A stretch of DNA of 64,000 bases from the NCBI RefSeq assembly GCF_040812395.1, contig NZ_JBFNXH010000009.1, forward strand, positions 124,001-188,000, read 5' to 3'. The notes beneath the pieces were generated by a model. It saw nothing but the letters and a program-made list of their open reading frames with translations, did no database searches and had not been told where the DNA came from. Below are positions 7,908 to 16,328 of this stretch, in pieces; position 1 is the stretch's first letter, and every line of letters starts with the position of its first letter. Both the position numbers and the translations under genes were made by a program. The stretch comes from Paenibacillus_E sp040812395. GTDB lineage: Bacteria > Bacillota > Bacilli > Paenibacillales > NBRC-103111.

Positions 7908-10145
7908 TTATACATCCGTTTGGCTCATGACTTCCACCTCATGATCGCCTGAGTAAACCAACGCATATGGCGGGATATGAATGTCTCCGGCAGCATCTTT
8001 GTGGAACCCCGTACCTTCCGCATCCAGCCAAATATCCTGCACATACACGACGCCCTTGATGCGAGAAATCACGCCATAAATATCGCCCTTATACACCGAC
8101 CGTCCAAAACGCCATCCTTCCGAACCTTGTCCATAGTCCATTGGTTGCAGCAGCTTCCTCAGCTCTTGAACGATCCGGCGCTGCTCGCCGATATACTTCG
8201 GTTCCATGACCACTACGGCATGCACGGTAATTTTCATATATGCTGCCTGGATCACATGCAGCTCCGTCGTTAAAAGGCGATACACATCCAGATGCTGGCG
8301 AATGGTTTCGAGAAAGCCCTTGCTTGCTTTCGGCTTATCGCTTTCACTATAAGGAACAACCGCGATAGTCATCTGTGCGGGCGCTTTGGCCTTCGGATAA
8401 TCTCGCATGCCCGGCTTATACAGCGGAATCGCCTTCACGCGCGCGACGCGCAGCCCAGGTGTCGCCTTGGCGATAGCCTCATAGTCCTCGCCGGTAACGG
8501 CCCGAGACGGCGTCTCCAGCTCCCGCTGCACGCGCAGCTTCGCTTCATGCAGCGTTTCGGCTTCCAGTCCGCCTTGCGCAGGGAAAGGATTGCTCACCGT
8601 CACGCCCGGCTCAGACGGTAAACCGGTCACGAGGCCGTCCTTGACGTTGCCTCGCACACCGCCGCCCGCTTGCAAGGACAAGAACCGAATATTCGGTTCT
8701 GTAGACTTGGGCGGGATCCACCCCGCTTCGTTGTTGCCGAAGCGGATCATATGAGCCGCAGCGTCGTAGACGTAATGCCGGTCCGTGGACTTCGAGTTAT
8801 CGAAGTCATCCACGGACTGCCAGTCGTCCCAGACGACGCTGTCCGAACCTCGGGGCCGGCGGCCGACCTGCAGCAGCATGCTGCTGGGCTTGTACGACCG
8901 GCCTCTGCCGATCTCAATGGCCTGCCCGGGCAGGCCATTGCTGGCTCCCACGAAACGGCCGTAGTCGAACTCGGCCGTATAGGCAATGAGCCGCACCCGC
9001 TGCGCGCCTTGCGGCGGGATGCTCCCGTGCACCCCGTCGCCGAAGTGCAGACGGGTGGTGCGACGAGCCGAGTCCTGCCGGATCTCGCAGGCGAGGTCGT
9101 CCGGGCCGCAGGCCTTCAGGTCCGCGACGGTGTGCCAGTCGCGCCAGTGCCCTTGCTCGTCCTGCACCTGCACCGTGTGCAGGCCATAGTATGCCAGATA
9201 CGAGCTGGCGATGAAGTTCTGGTTCGCCTCTCCGCTGCTATCGAAGGCAGCGACCTCGCTGAAAGTTTCCTGCTCTGCTGCCTTCGCGGCATTCAGAATG
9301 ACTTTCTCAATCTTCGGAGGCAGCTCATAACCGTCCTCCTCCAGCGTACAGCAAATCCAATAGCGGGGTTTATCATCCGCTGGATAAACCGTAATCGGCT
9401 TCATTTCCGATGTGACGCGGAAAACAAGCTCTCCGCTCTGAGACAAATGCACCGACGTGTCCTGAACGGTCGTCAGGGGCAGCCAGCTTTCGCTTTGTCC
9501 CATCTGCTGCCCGGCTCCCGCAAACGTCCAAGCCACTTGCGCCGAGGATATAAGCGGCGTCGTACCGTCTTCCCGTTTGCCCACCGTCACAGGATAAAGT
9601 TCATACAGCTTGAAAGATACCGAAACATCCGCTTGCTCCGGGAGCGGACTGCCGAATCCAAGATACAGATGCGTCCCTTTACGCGCAGCAGGGCCAAAGG
9701 CGTAATAGGGAATGCCTGCACGATTGTTCGACGTAAAATCCGCCGCTGCCGTTTCCGTGCGAACCAGCACTTTCTCTAACACAGATGGCACAAGTTCCGC
9801 AGTCTCCACTGTTTCAAAACGTTGGTCCATCGCCAGCAGCGGTGTCCCTTTAGGCAGCACAAGCTGCTGCTCCATGCCGTCAAATGTTACATCACAAACA
9901 GCGGACACAGCTTCCCGTGGACGTATCCCGAGCAGCTTCAAAAACTTGCGCTCGCTGCGCTCCGTCACCCGGTTTAAATAATACTGCTGCATCTCCGTCA
10001 TCCATGACATCAACTCCAGCAGCGTAATGCCAGGGTCGTGCGCATTCTCATCCGTCCACTCCGGGAACAGCTTTGGAATCGACTTCCGCGCTTCCATCAT
10101 CATCTGTTCAAACATGCGATCATCCAAATTTGGCGTTGGCAGCAC
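7908..10145 (-). CDS. Baseplate J-like wedge protein, smaller paralogue
   Basis: A 745-residue baseplate assembly protein of the gpJ/Afp11 type. The N-terminus NLDDRMFEQMMMEARKSIPK followed by PEWTDENAHDPGITLLELM is the classic eCIS J-like opening. The middle contains LHFGDGVHGSIPPQGAQRVR, and residues about 540-600 carry the J core with VTGEDYEAIAKATPGLRVAR. It would form the wedge that triggers sheath contraction. Start is GTG with AAGGAGGTGAG upstream. The segment 8750-9200 is locally GC-rich, which creates long spurious frames on the other strand. A 136-bp gap separates it from the larger paralogue. Confidence 0.88.
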   Translation of the reverse strand: MLPTPNLDDRMFEQMMMEARKSIPKLFPEWTDENAHDPGITLLELMSWMTEMQQYYLNRVTERSERKFLKLLGIRPREAVSAVCDVTFDGMEQQLVLPKGTPLLAMDQRFETVETAELVPSVLEKVLVRTETAAADFTSNNRAGIPYYAFGPAARKGTHLYLGFGSPLPEQADVSVSFKLYELYPVTVGKREDGTTPLISSAQVAWTFAGAGQQMGQSESWLPLTTVQDTSVHLSQSGELVFRVTSEMKPITVYPADDKPRYWICCTLEEDGYELPPKIEKVILNAAKAAEQETFSEVAAFDSSGEANQNFIASSYLAYYGLHTVQVQDEQGHWRDWHTVADLKACGPDDLACEIRQDSARRTTRLHFGDGVHGSIPPQGAQRVRLIAYTAEFDYGRFVGASNGLPGQAIEIGRGRSYKPSSMLLQVGRRPRGSDSVVWDDWQSVDDFDNSKSTDRHYVYDAAAHMIRFGNNEAGWIPPKSTEPNIRFLSLQAGGGVRGNVKDGLVTGLPSEPGVTVSNPFPAQGGLEAETLHEAKLRVQRELETPSRAVTGEDYEAIAKATPGLRVARVKAIPLYKPGMRDYPKAKAPAQMTIAVVPYSESDKPKASKGFLETIRQHLDVYRLLTTELHVIQAAYMKITVHAVVVMEPKYIGEQRRIVQELRKLLQPMDYGQGSEGWRFGRSVYKGDIYGVISRIKGVVYVQDIWLDAEGTGFHKDAAGDIHIPPYALVYSGDHEVEVMSQTDV

Positions 10146-10281
10146 TTGTGCTCACCTCCTTGTTGTTATTTGATTAAGGGAGTAACTCCCACTTTCTCCG
10201 CACTCGCCACACTTTAACGCTGATAAACATGCTTAAACGCACGGCTGCTCCACTTACGGAGCTGTTCACTGCCTTAAGGCC

Positions 10282-13200
10282 CTACAAAGCCTTAACAACA
10301 ACCTTGTGCTTGCCACTCACAATAATGCCGTGCGGCAGCACAGGCAGTCGATTCACGTCGAGCTCAACAGGCTCGCCATCTTCCAGCTTGTACACCGTCA
10401 TGTAAAGTTTCTCAACATGGTTAATCGCGCGTATGGACTTCAGTAAAGCATAGAACACCGAAGGATGAATTTGCTGGCCGATCGCCCAGCCCGTTCCATC
10501 GAAGTTACCCGTCAGCGGATCAAGGAAACGATGCAGTTTGTCCAGAGCCTGCAGCTCGGTGGCAACGACGGCATCCATGCCTTCCACTGCGACAATGGCA
10601 GAGACGGAAATTTCCATGTAAACAGGCTCGATGACTTGTATCCGTTCCGGGAAAGCAACGAGACTCGAAGCTCGCTGCAACATATATTTCTCTACTTGCT
10701 TCTTCAGTTCAGGAAACGCGGAGCTTCCCTGCTGGCCTTCTTTCGGCAGGATGACCAGGGTCATCGCGCCGATTTCCTTTTGCATATAGGCGTTGTGATT
10801 AGGGACGCAAGTTACCTTGGCGATATTCGGGTAGGCCTCGCGCGCCAGCCATTCGTAATCCTTTGCTGTTACGGCTCGATCCCGATGCTTCAGCCATTCG
10901 GGGCCGCGCTCAAGGGCGGATTCCATCTTTTCCGCTTGGCAGCCGCCTGATGCCCCCTCCGGATTGTACACCGCACCGACATAAGCTATCGAATCTTGCA
11001 TCTGATTAATTTCTCGGGCGGCGACATTCCCTACTTGACCGGATGTAACTTGGTAAGTAACCTTGATCTGTTCTAACCCGCCTTTTGGCGGCCTCATCCC
11101 ATGAATACCGTCGCCAACACGAATCCGGCCAAACGTCCGGTCGATCATATAATGACGGTCGCGTCCTCCTGAATCAGCCAAGTGTCGCACTTCCGTCCAG
11201 CGAACCCAGAGTCGGTGCACATGGCCTTCGCTGTCCCTTGTCACATCTAGTGGCGGTTCGCCAATCCGCTCATACTCAGCAATTTCCTCTTCGGTTACAA
11301 AGTCCGTCTCATCGACCCATACTTCCTCGGACACGATGCCGCTACGGCTCAGCTGGAAGTCGGTTTCATCCAATCCCCTGGCATCAGGAACTTCTCCAAC
11401 GATTGTTTCTTGCTGAAGAATCTCAACGGTGTTCAAGTAAAGGCCGTTAATCGTAGGCAGCGGAATGCGTCCAAGCGGATCATCGTATTTATCATCTCGG
11501 TTATTCACTCGAAGCCAATATCCTTCAACGCCAAATTGCTGCGCCAGAGCAAAATCAGCCGGTCCCACGAATTGCAGCGTACCACTCTGCGTAAAACCGT
11601 GCGTGGCGTCGATAACCTTGAGCGCCGCCCATTCCGGGGGGCTTCCAGGCAATAAACCCGACCGCAAATATTCCCACTCCAGCAGCGGAATATCCTGTTC
11701 GGCAAACCGTTGTTGTTTCACCGATACGTACAGCGAAATCGGTCCTTTGACAGGAGGCGTGTCAAAGGAAAGGTGGAGCGCAGGGTGGCTGCCTTCGAGC
11801 GGCTGAAATGGCTCGAAAGCACCCTCAAGCTGGCGGATGTGCCTCGTCCGATCCTCATAAACCGTGTTGTTCAGCGTCAAACAATGCTGCATGGCATATA
11901 ACCGGTCATCATAATTGTATGTCAGCGCGACATCCTCCATCCAAGGCGAGAGATAGATGGCTTGCGCTACATAAGCATTCTCAATTTGCAAAATACGCGC
12001 CCGTATCCAGCAGCTTTCATTCCCGTTCACATACGTCGCCTCTAAATCGACCGGACAGCGGAACTGAATTTGTTTACGGATCTGCTCCTCCTGCGGATAG
12101 TAGAACAGCTTCTCGGCATCCTTCCCTACCTCAAGCCGCACCCAGCTTGCTCCGTTCCAATACTCCCAAACGACCTGCATAACCGTCACATGCACGACAG
12201 GCGCTTTGTCGAATTTGGATTTTTTCATGACAAGCTTCCAATCGATAGGCTCGTTAACTTCCGGTTGGAAGCGATTTTGGATAGCCCTCAAACCGAAGCT
12301 CAGCGTAATGTCCCCATCCCTTTTCGTAAAGACTTCCCGACTTCCGATGTAGAAAGAGCCATACAAAGCAAATTGATCCCCAAACGGATAAAAGCCCGCC
12401 GGGTCCGCCTCTATATCGTTGTAAAACATTTGATCAGGCCGAATGCCTCCTGCCTGCCTCACCTCTTCGTAATCGGTTTTGACCGAAATGTTGTCCATCG
12501 CGAGCCGGCTTTCCGCAAGCGTTTGGCCGCCTGCTGTCAGCGTCTTCAGCCTGCATTGAATCCAGCGGCCTGAAATGCCGTCCACCTCACGTTCGGCGAT
12601 TTCGCCAGATTGCGTTTTGCTCAGCACGATTCGATTGCCTTTCGCTTCCACTTGGTCAAAAGGATGCCAGCCATCTTCGCTCGCATAAAGCCACTCGACA
12701 AGCTGCGGATCGGCCAGTTGGCCGCACACGGCAAGCTCCTCATATCGTTTCTTAGAGTTGCGAATCTCGAGTTCGATGCGTGCGGAACTGAATAGGGTGA
12801 AAAGGTGGCTATGCTCAAAAAAGATCGCATGCTCCTGCAAATTATCTCCGTCCTTCAAACGGAAGAGCGCCGTAGGCGCCGCTTGCCCTAATCGCGATGC
12901 CGTGACAAACTCTTCGGCAATTCGGATGATCGTATCCTGCTTGCGGCTGGTCGCGAACATATGGGTCAGATTCGCCGGAGTCAACAGCACGCTGCGCGAT
13001 GTCTCATATAAAATATTGCTTTCTTCGCCGCTTGCTGCAACCTGTGTGCCGGCAGAAATGAAGACAGCTTCCTTCGTCCCCTCATTCAGCGCAAAGGTCA
13101 AATAAGATCGGGCCGGACGCGCTGGAAGCAGCGTCACATCGAACATATTCAAGAATGAAATCAAATTCTTCGTCGGCACTCGGTTCAAACGTTTGATGTT

Positions 13201-13356
13201 CTCATGGAACATTTCCGCGAACATCAGAAACAACGCCGATCCCGGATCCGGATTCTCAGGTGTAAACCGCCACTCCGGCGTATAGTACGGAGCCATTTCC
13301 TTCATTTGAGCAATAAGATCAGGAATTTCTCTAGCATCGATTTTAGGAGGCTGCAC
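10282..13356 (-). CDS. Baseplate J-like wedge protein, larger paralogue
   Basis: A 1024-residue putative baseplate assembly protein (Afp11/gp6-like). It opens PPKIDAREIPDLIAQMKEMA and has PENPDPGSALFLMFAEMFHEN, the same wedge-protein head as the smaller paralogue. Near residue 760 it has RIRVGDGIHGMRPPKGG, and near 835 the J-core motif RAVTAKDYEWLAREAYPNIAKV. The GTG start has a strong AAAGGAGGTGG. Two J-like proteins in tandem are the normal eCIS arrangement. The gap 10146-10281 before the next gene holds only a weak relic resembling one repeat unit (about 10234-10250). Confidence 0.88.
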   Translation of the reverse strand: MQPPKIDAREIPDLIAQMKEMAPYYTPEWRFTPENPDPGSALFLMFAEMFHENIKRLNRVPTKNLISFLNMFDVTLLPARPARSYLTFALNEGTKEAVFISAGTQVAASGEESNILYETSRSVLLTPANLTHMFATSRKQDTIIRIAEEFVTASRLGQAAPTALFRLKDGDNLQEHAIFFEHSHLFTLFSSARIELEIRNSKKRYEELAVCGQLADPQLVEWLYASEDGWHPFDQVEAKGNRIVLSKTQSGEIAEREVDGISGRWIQCRLKTLTAGGQTLAESRLAMDNISVKTDYEEVRQAGGIRPDQMFYNDIEADPAGFYPFGDQFALYGSFYIGSREVFTKRDGDITLSFGLRAIQNRFQPEVNEPIDWKLVMKKSKFDKAPVVHVTVMQVVWEYWNGASWVRLEVGKDAEKLFYYPQEEQIRKQIQFRCPVDLEATYVNGNESCWIRARILQIENAYVAQAIYLSPWMEDVALTYNYDDRLYAMQHCLTLNNTVYEDRTRHIRQLEGAFEPFQPLEGSHPALHLSFDTPPVKGPISLYVSVKQQRFAEQDIPLLEWEYLRSGLLPGSPPEWAALKVIDATHGFTQSGTLQFVGPADFALAQQFGVEGYWLRVNNRDDKYDDPLGRIPLPTINGLYLNTVEILQQETIVGEVPDARGLDETDFQLSRSGIVSEEVWVDETDFVTEEEIAEYERIGEPPLDVTRDSEGHVHRLWVRWTEVRHLADSGGRDRHYMIDRTFGRIRVGDGIHGMRPPKGGLEQIKVTYQVTSGQVGNVAAREINQMQDSIAYVGAVYNPEGASGGCQAEKMESALERGPEWLKHRDRAVTAKDYEWLAREAYPNIAKVTCVPNHNAYMQKEIGAMTLVILPKEGQQGSSAFPELKKQVEKYMLQRASSLVAFPERIQVIEPVYMEISVSAIVAVEGMDAVVATELQALDKLHRFLDPLTGNFDGTGWAIGQQIHPSVFYALLKSIRAINHVEKLYMTVYKLEDGEPVELDVNRLPVLPHGIIVSGKHKVVVKAL

Positions 13357-13407
13357 CGTTCCACCTCCTTTCTGTTCGCATCATCATCGCTTCCGCAACC
13401 TCTTTCT

Positions 13408-13809
13408 TTAATTCGAGCCCTCGTGTAAATAAAACGGATACACCTGGTTGAATAAATTGTTTGTCGTGCGAACCAGATAAGAAATTCGAATCATCACTTT
13501 CCCGTGTTCATCCTGATCGGGGACAGCTTCTACCTCGACTTCTTCCACCCTGGGTTCCCAATTACGAATGCCTTCCTTGATGCTGCTCTCCAGCAAATGC
13601 AAGGTTGTTTCATCGGTCAGCCCGAAAACAAATTCCTGTACGCCGCAGCCGAAGCCAGGACGCATCACTCGCTCGCCCTGTGTCGTACCGAGAATGACAC
13701 GGATCGCCTCGGCAATGTCCTCTTCATATTCGGACATACGGATCCGTCCCGTCGCAGGATCTACCTGAATCGGGAACTTCCAGCCTCGTCCCAAAAATGC
13801 TTCCGACAT
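13408..13809 (-). CDS. gp25/GPW-like baseplate wedge protein
   Basis: A 133-residue protein of the gp25/lysozyme-like (GPW) baseplate family. The motifs FPIQVDPATGRIRMSEYEED, RVILGTTQGERVMRPGFGCG and VFGLTDETT follow the family pattern closely. This protein anchors sheath to baseplate wedge. I place the start at the internal ATG (13807-13809, MSEAFLGRGW) because AGGATG lies 9 nt upstream and family members start there; the reading frame extends 6 codons further upstream. Confidence 0.9.
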   Translation of the reverse strand: MSEAFLGRGWKFPIQVDPATGRIRMSEYEEDIAEAIRVILGTTQGERVMRPGFGCGVQEFVFGLTDETTLHLLESSIKEGIRNWEPRVEEVEVEAVPDQDEHGKVMIRISYLVRTTNNLFNQVYPFYLHEGSN

Positions 13810-13842
13810 GAGGGCACATCCTTTCATACGTGGTCATTGCAC

Positions 13843-14568
13843 TTAATTGATTTTCACCAAACTGCCTTTGATATTGATAATCCCGTCCGATTTAATATCC
13901 AGAGAAGCTGCCGCTTTAAGCGCCATCGTCGCAGAAGCCTCTATGTTCACTTGCGTCGACTTGATTTTGATTTCCTTCGCGCTTTCGATCGACACATCGC
14001 CTTTGGCGTTCAAAGTAATTTTGGTCGCGCTGCTTTTGACGGTAATTTCATTGGCAGAGCCGCCTTTGATCAGAATCTGATTGTTGCCGCTTTGATCCGC
14101 GATTTCAATGCTGTCATCCTTGTCGACGAGTTCAATGATTTGGCCTTTTTTAGTTTTGATCGTAATGCTTTCTTCACCGCTTTTATCATTAAACGTCAGC
14201 TCATGCCCTGAGCGCGACTTGATTTTGCGGAGATCGTTTTTATCCGTGGGGGCCGGAGGTTTATTTTTCGGATTCCACAACATGCCAATCACGAACGGCT
14301 GGCGAAGCTCGCCAAGGTGAAAAGCAACCAGCACTTCATCTCCCACCTCGGGAAGAAACAGGCTGCCCATGTCTTTGCCGCCCATTAATGTGGCGATGCG
14401 AACCCAGTCCGTTTCCGTTTCTGTCTCCTGCAGGGGAAGCTTGAGTTTCACACGTCCCAGCTTGTCGGGATCGTTATTGTTCGTAACCATGGCGACCATT
14501 ACGCCGCCAACTTTCTGACTGGCGAAGTCTGCTGCGCTGCCTAGCGTAATATCCGGAAGTTCGAACAT
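13843..14568 (-). CDS. Spike / baseplate assembly protein V (gp5-like)
   Basis: A 241-residue spike protein. Residues about 20-100 hold the OB-fold gpV/VgrG segment, with VGGVMVAMVTNNNDPDKLGR, PEVGDEVLVAFHLGELRQPF and VIGMLWNPKNKPP. The C-terminal half is a beta-helix of repeating ESITIKTKK / SIEIADQSG / EITVKSSAT type strands that would form the trimeric needle. It shares TAATG with the hub gene upstream, so the two are translationally coupled. No enzymatic or effector domain follows the needle, and no PAAR protein gene was seen in the cluster. Confidence 0.9.
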   Translation of the reverse strand: MFELPDITLGSAADFASQKVGGVMVAMVTNNNDPDKLGRVKLKLPLQETETETDWVRIATLMGGKDMGSLFLPEVGDEVLVAFHLGELRQPFVIGMLWNPKNKPPAPTDKNDLRKIKSRSGHELTFNDKSGEESITIKTKKGQIIELVDKDDSIEIADQSGNNQILIKGGSANEITVKSSATKITLNAKGDVSIESAKEIKIKSTQVNIEASATMALKAAASLDIKSDGIINIKGSLVKIN

Positions 14569-15656
14569 TATACCGCGTTCCCCCCTATCTGAAACCGTGT
14601 CATATAACCACCATCGTCAAGTACGTGTGTAACGCTCGTCAAATAGTAGGTCTGACTTAATTTTTTGCCTACCCCATCAAGCTTGATGTAGCGTCCTGCG
14701 CGAATTTCCGGAATGCCAATACACTCGCCCGATCCACTGATCAGCTTCATTGAACGCCGGTTGAGCAGCGCCTCCGCATAGCTCTTGGCCTCTTCCTGAG
14801 AGGTTACGTTCGTGTATATGTTTTCTATGAAATCCCCGCTTGAGGCTAGTAAATCCTTCCCTGTCTTCGCGTTGGAACCCAGCTTTTGGATCGTGCCGGA
14901 CACACCTTCGATAATTTTGAGCTCCTTGTTATCCCATGCGCGCACAGTTACACCAGTTAACTGCTCGGCCAAATTCATATCAATCGATAAATTGCGAATG
15001 GTTTTACCCAGTTCTAACGTTAACACCGGTGTCATATTGGTAAGCGGTTTGCGAAAATATAAATTTTTCCCAACGACGAAAAAATCGTAGTTGACCAGAT
15101 TGGCCAAGTTTTGGATAAAATGATAGTCATTAATACGACTTTGAGAAATGGTTGGAAAAAGCGTCGTTGTCGCATCAATATGGACTTTAGCTCCATAGGT
15201 TTTGGCAATTTCGTTGACAACATCACTGTATTTTTTGTTATTCCACGAGCGCGATTTCGTGCCCTTCATCATGAGGTAGGAGAAATCCATCCCGCGCACG
15301 ATCAAACCTGGCGTCCCTTCTTCAGGGAAATCGATAACTACCGAGGTGATATAACCGGAAAAAACCGGCGCTAGCTTATCCACATACCCTAAGCTAATCT
15401 CAATCGCCTTGCCTAGCGTAAAAATCGAAAGCCACTGAAAGTCGCTTGACATGATGTCGTAAGCATTCGTTATCCGGAAAGAAAACGAATCCGCTGTACC
15501 ATCAATTGACGTCTCCACACGAATGGTGGAAATGGCTATATTATCTGAAATTTCACTGCCGTCTACGGTAATTTTATAGCCCGGCGCAAAAAAATCTCTA
15601 TATTTCTTACCCAGTTCATCATAGGTAAAGGAGCTCGATTCCAGTTGGATGCCCAT
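14568..15656 (-). CDS. Hub protein, gpD/VgrG N-terminal-like
   Basis: A 362-residue phage late-control-D (gp27-like) hub protein. It has the usual opening strands (YKITVDGSEISDNIAISTIR), the SFSFRITNAYDI segment, the YVDKLAPVFSGYI motif, and a C-terminal EIRAGRYIKLDGVGKKLSQT that precedes the spike in fused VgrG proteins. Here hub and spike are separate genes joined by a one-base stop-start overlap. The protein would form the trimeric-to-hexameric adaptor between tube and spike. Its start is 4 bp after the LysM gene stop. Confidence 0.88.
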   Translation of the reverse strand: MGIQLESSSFTYDELGKKYRDFFAPGYKITVDGSEISDNIAISTIRVETSIDGTADSFSFRITNAYDIMSSDFQWLSIFTLGKAIEISLGYVDKLAPVFSGYITSVVIDFPEEGTPGLIVRGMDFSYLMMKGTKSRSWNNKKYSDVVNEIAKTYGAKVHIDATTTLFPTISQSRINDYHFIQNLANLVNYDFFVVGKNLYFRKPLTNMTPVLTLELGKTIRNLSIDMNLAEQLTGVTVRAWDNKELKIIEGVSGTIQKLGSNAKTGKDLLASSGDFIENIYTNVTSQEEAKSYAEALLNRRSMKLISGSGECIGIPEIRAGRYIKLDGVGKKLSQTYYLTSVTHVLDDGGYMTRFQIGGNAV

Positions 15657-15660
15657 CGGA

Positions 15661-16287
15661 TTAATCCAGCCTTGGGACTGAAATGCGGCGTCCCGTTTGA
15701 ATTTTCAGCGGATTATCGATTTGGTTGGCCTTCGCAATCTCACGCCATAAACCGGGATCCTCGTATTCCTTGGCGGCGATCATCCAGAGCTGCTCCCCTT
15801 GTTTCAGCATTTTCTGCTTCGTTCGGTCCGCGGAATGGCGCGGGATGGTTTGCAACTGCTCCTTCTTGCTGTGCCAGGAGACGAACGTCACTTTAAGTTT
15901 GGCGCGCACCGGAATGCCAGATTCCAAAAACATCGTGAAGCTCTGCGCCACCTTCTGCACGACGCCTTTAAAATCCAGCGATCCCCAGACAAACCTGCAT
16001 ATGGGCGGTGCGTGCAGCTCCTTTTCTACGTCCAGAAGCCCAGAAATTTTCTTCGTATATTTGCGCACATCGGTCCCTTTTTCGTAGGTATCAAAAAAGA
16101 AATCCATCGTCAGCGAAGTCGTGCCGCCACTGACGAACTGTCCGACTGGCATGGACATGCCCGGCACTGTTTCCCAAGAATAGCTGTTGCTCGTGTCGAG
16201 GGAATACTCGCTCGGGTTGAACAGCACGTCCACTCTCTCTTTGCTATTTCCCTTGTCTACGATAATCATGGCTTTCTTGAGGGCCAT
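15661..16287 (-). CDS. LysM-containing tube-baseplate adaptor (Afp7-like)
   Basis: A 208-residue protein with the eCIS adaptor N-terminus: VLFNPSEYSLDTSNSYSWET, then SGGTTSLTMDFFFDTYEKGT and VQKVAQSFTMFLESGIPVRA. Residues about 160-207 form a LysM domain (LWMIAAKEYEDPGLWREIAK, then ANQIDNPL and GRRISVP). It corresponds to phage gpX/gp53-type proteins that join tube start to hub. AAAGGAATGG precedes the start. The LysM here is a structural baseplate domain, so it need not bind peptidoglycan. Confidence 0.88.
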   Translation of the reverse strand: MALKKAMIIVDKGNSKERVDVLFNPSEYSLDTSNSYSWETVPGMSMPVGQFVSGGTTSLTMDFFFDTYEKGTDVRKYTKKISGLLDVEKELHAPPICRFVWGSLDFKGVVQKVAQSFTMFLESGIPVRAKLKVTFVSWHSKKEQLQTIPRHSADRTKQKMLKQGEQLWMIAAKEYEDPGLWREIAKANQIDNPLKIQTGRRISVPRLD

Positions 16288-16328
16288 TGGCGTCCATTCC
16301 TTTCTAAGCTTGTTGGCTTGCTATAGCG

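Noticed and set aside
8670..9779. Long plus-strand frame of 369 codons
   Set aside because: It lies entirely inside the well-supported J-like baseplate gene on the other strand, in a GC-rich stretch; no ribosome site or family motif.
10146..10281. A sixth F-F-R-R repeat between the two J-like genes
   Set aside because: Only one weak unit-like segment (around 10234-10250) is visible; the four-unit layout is missing.
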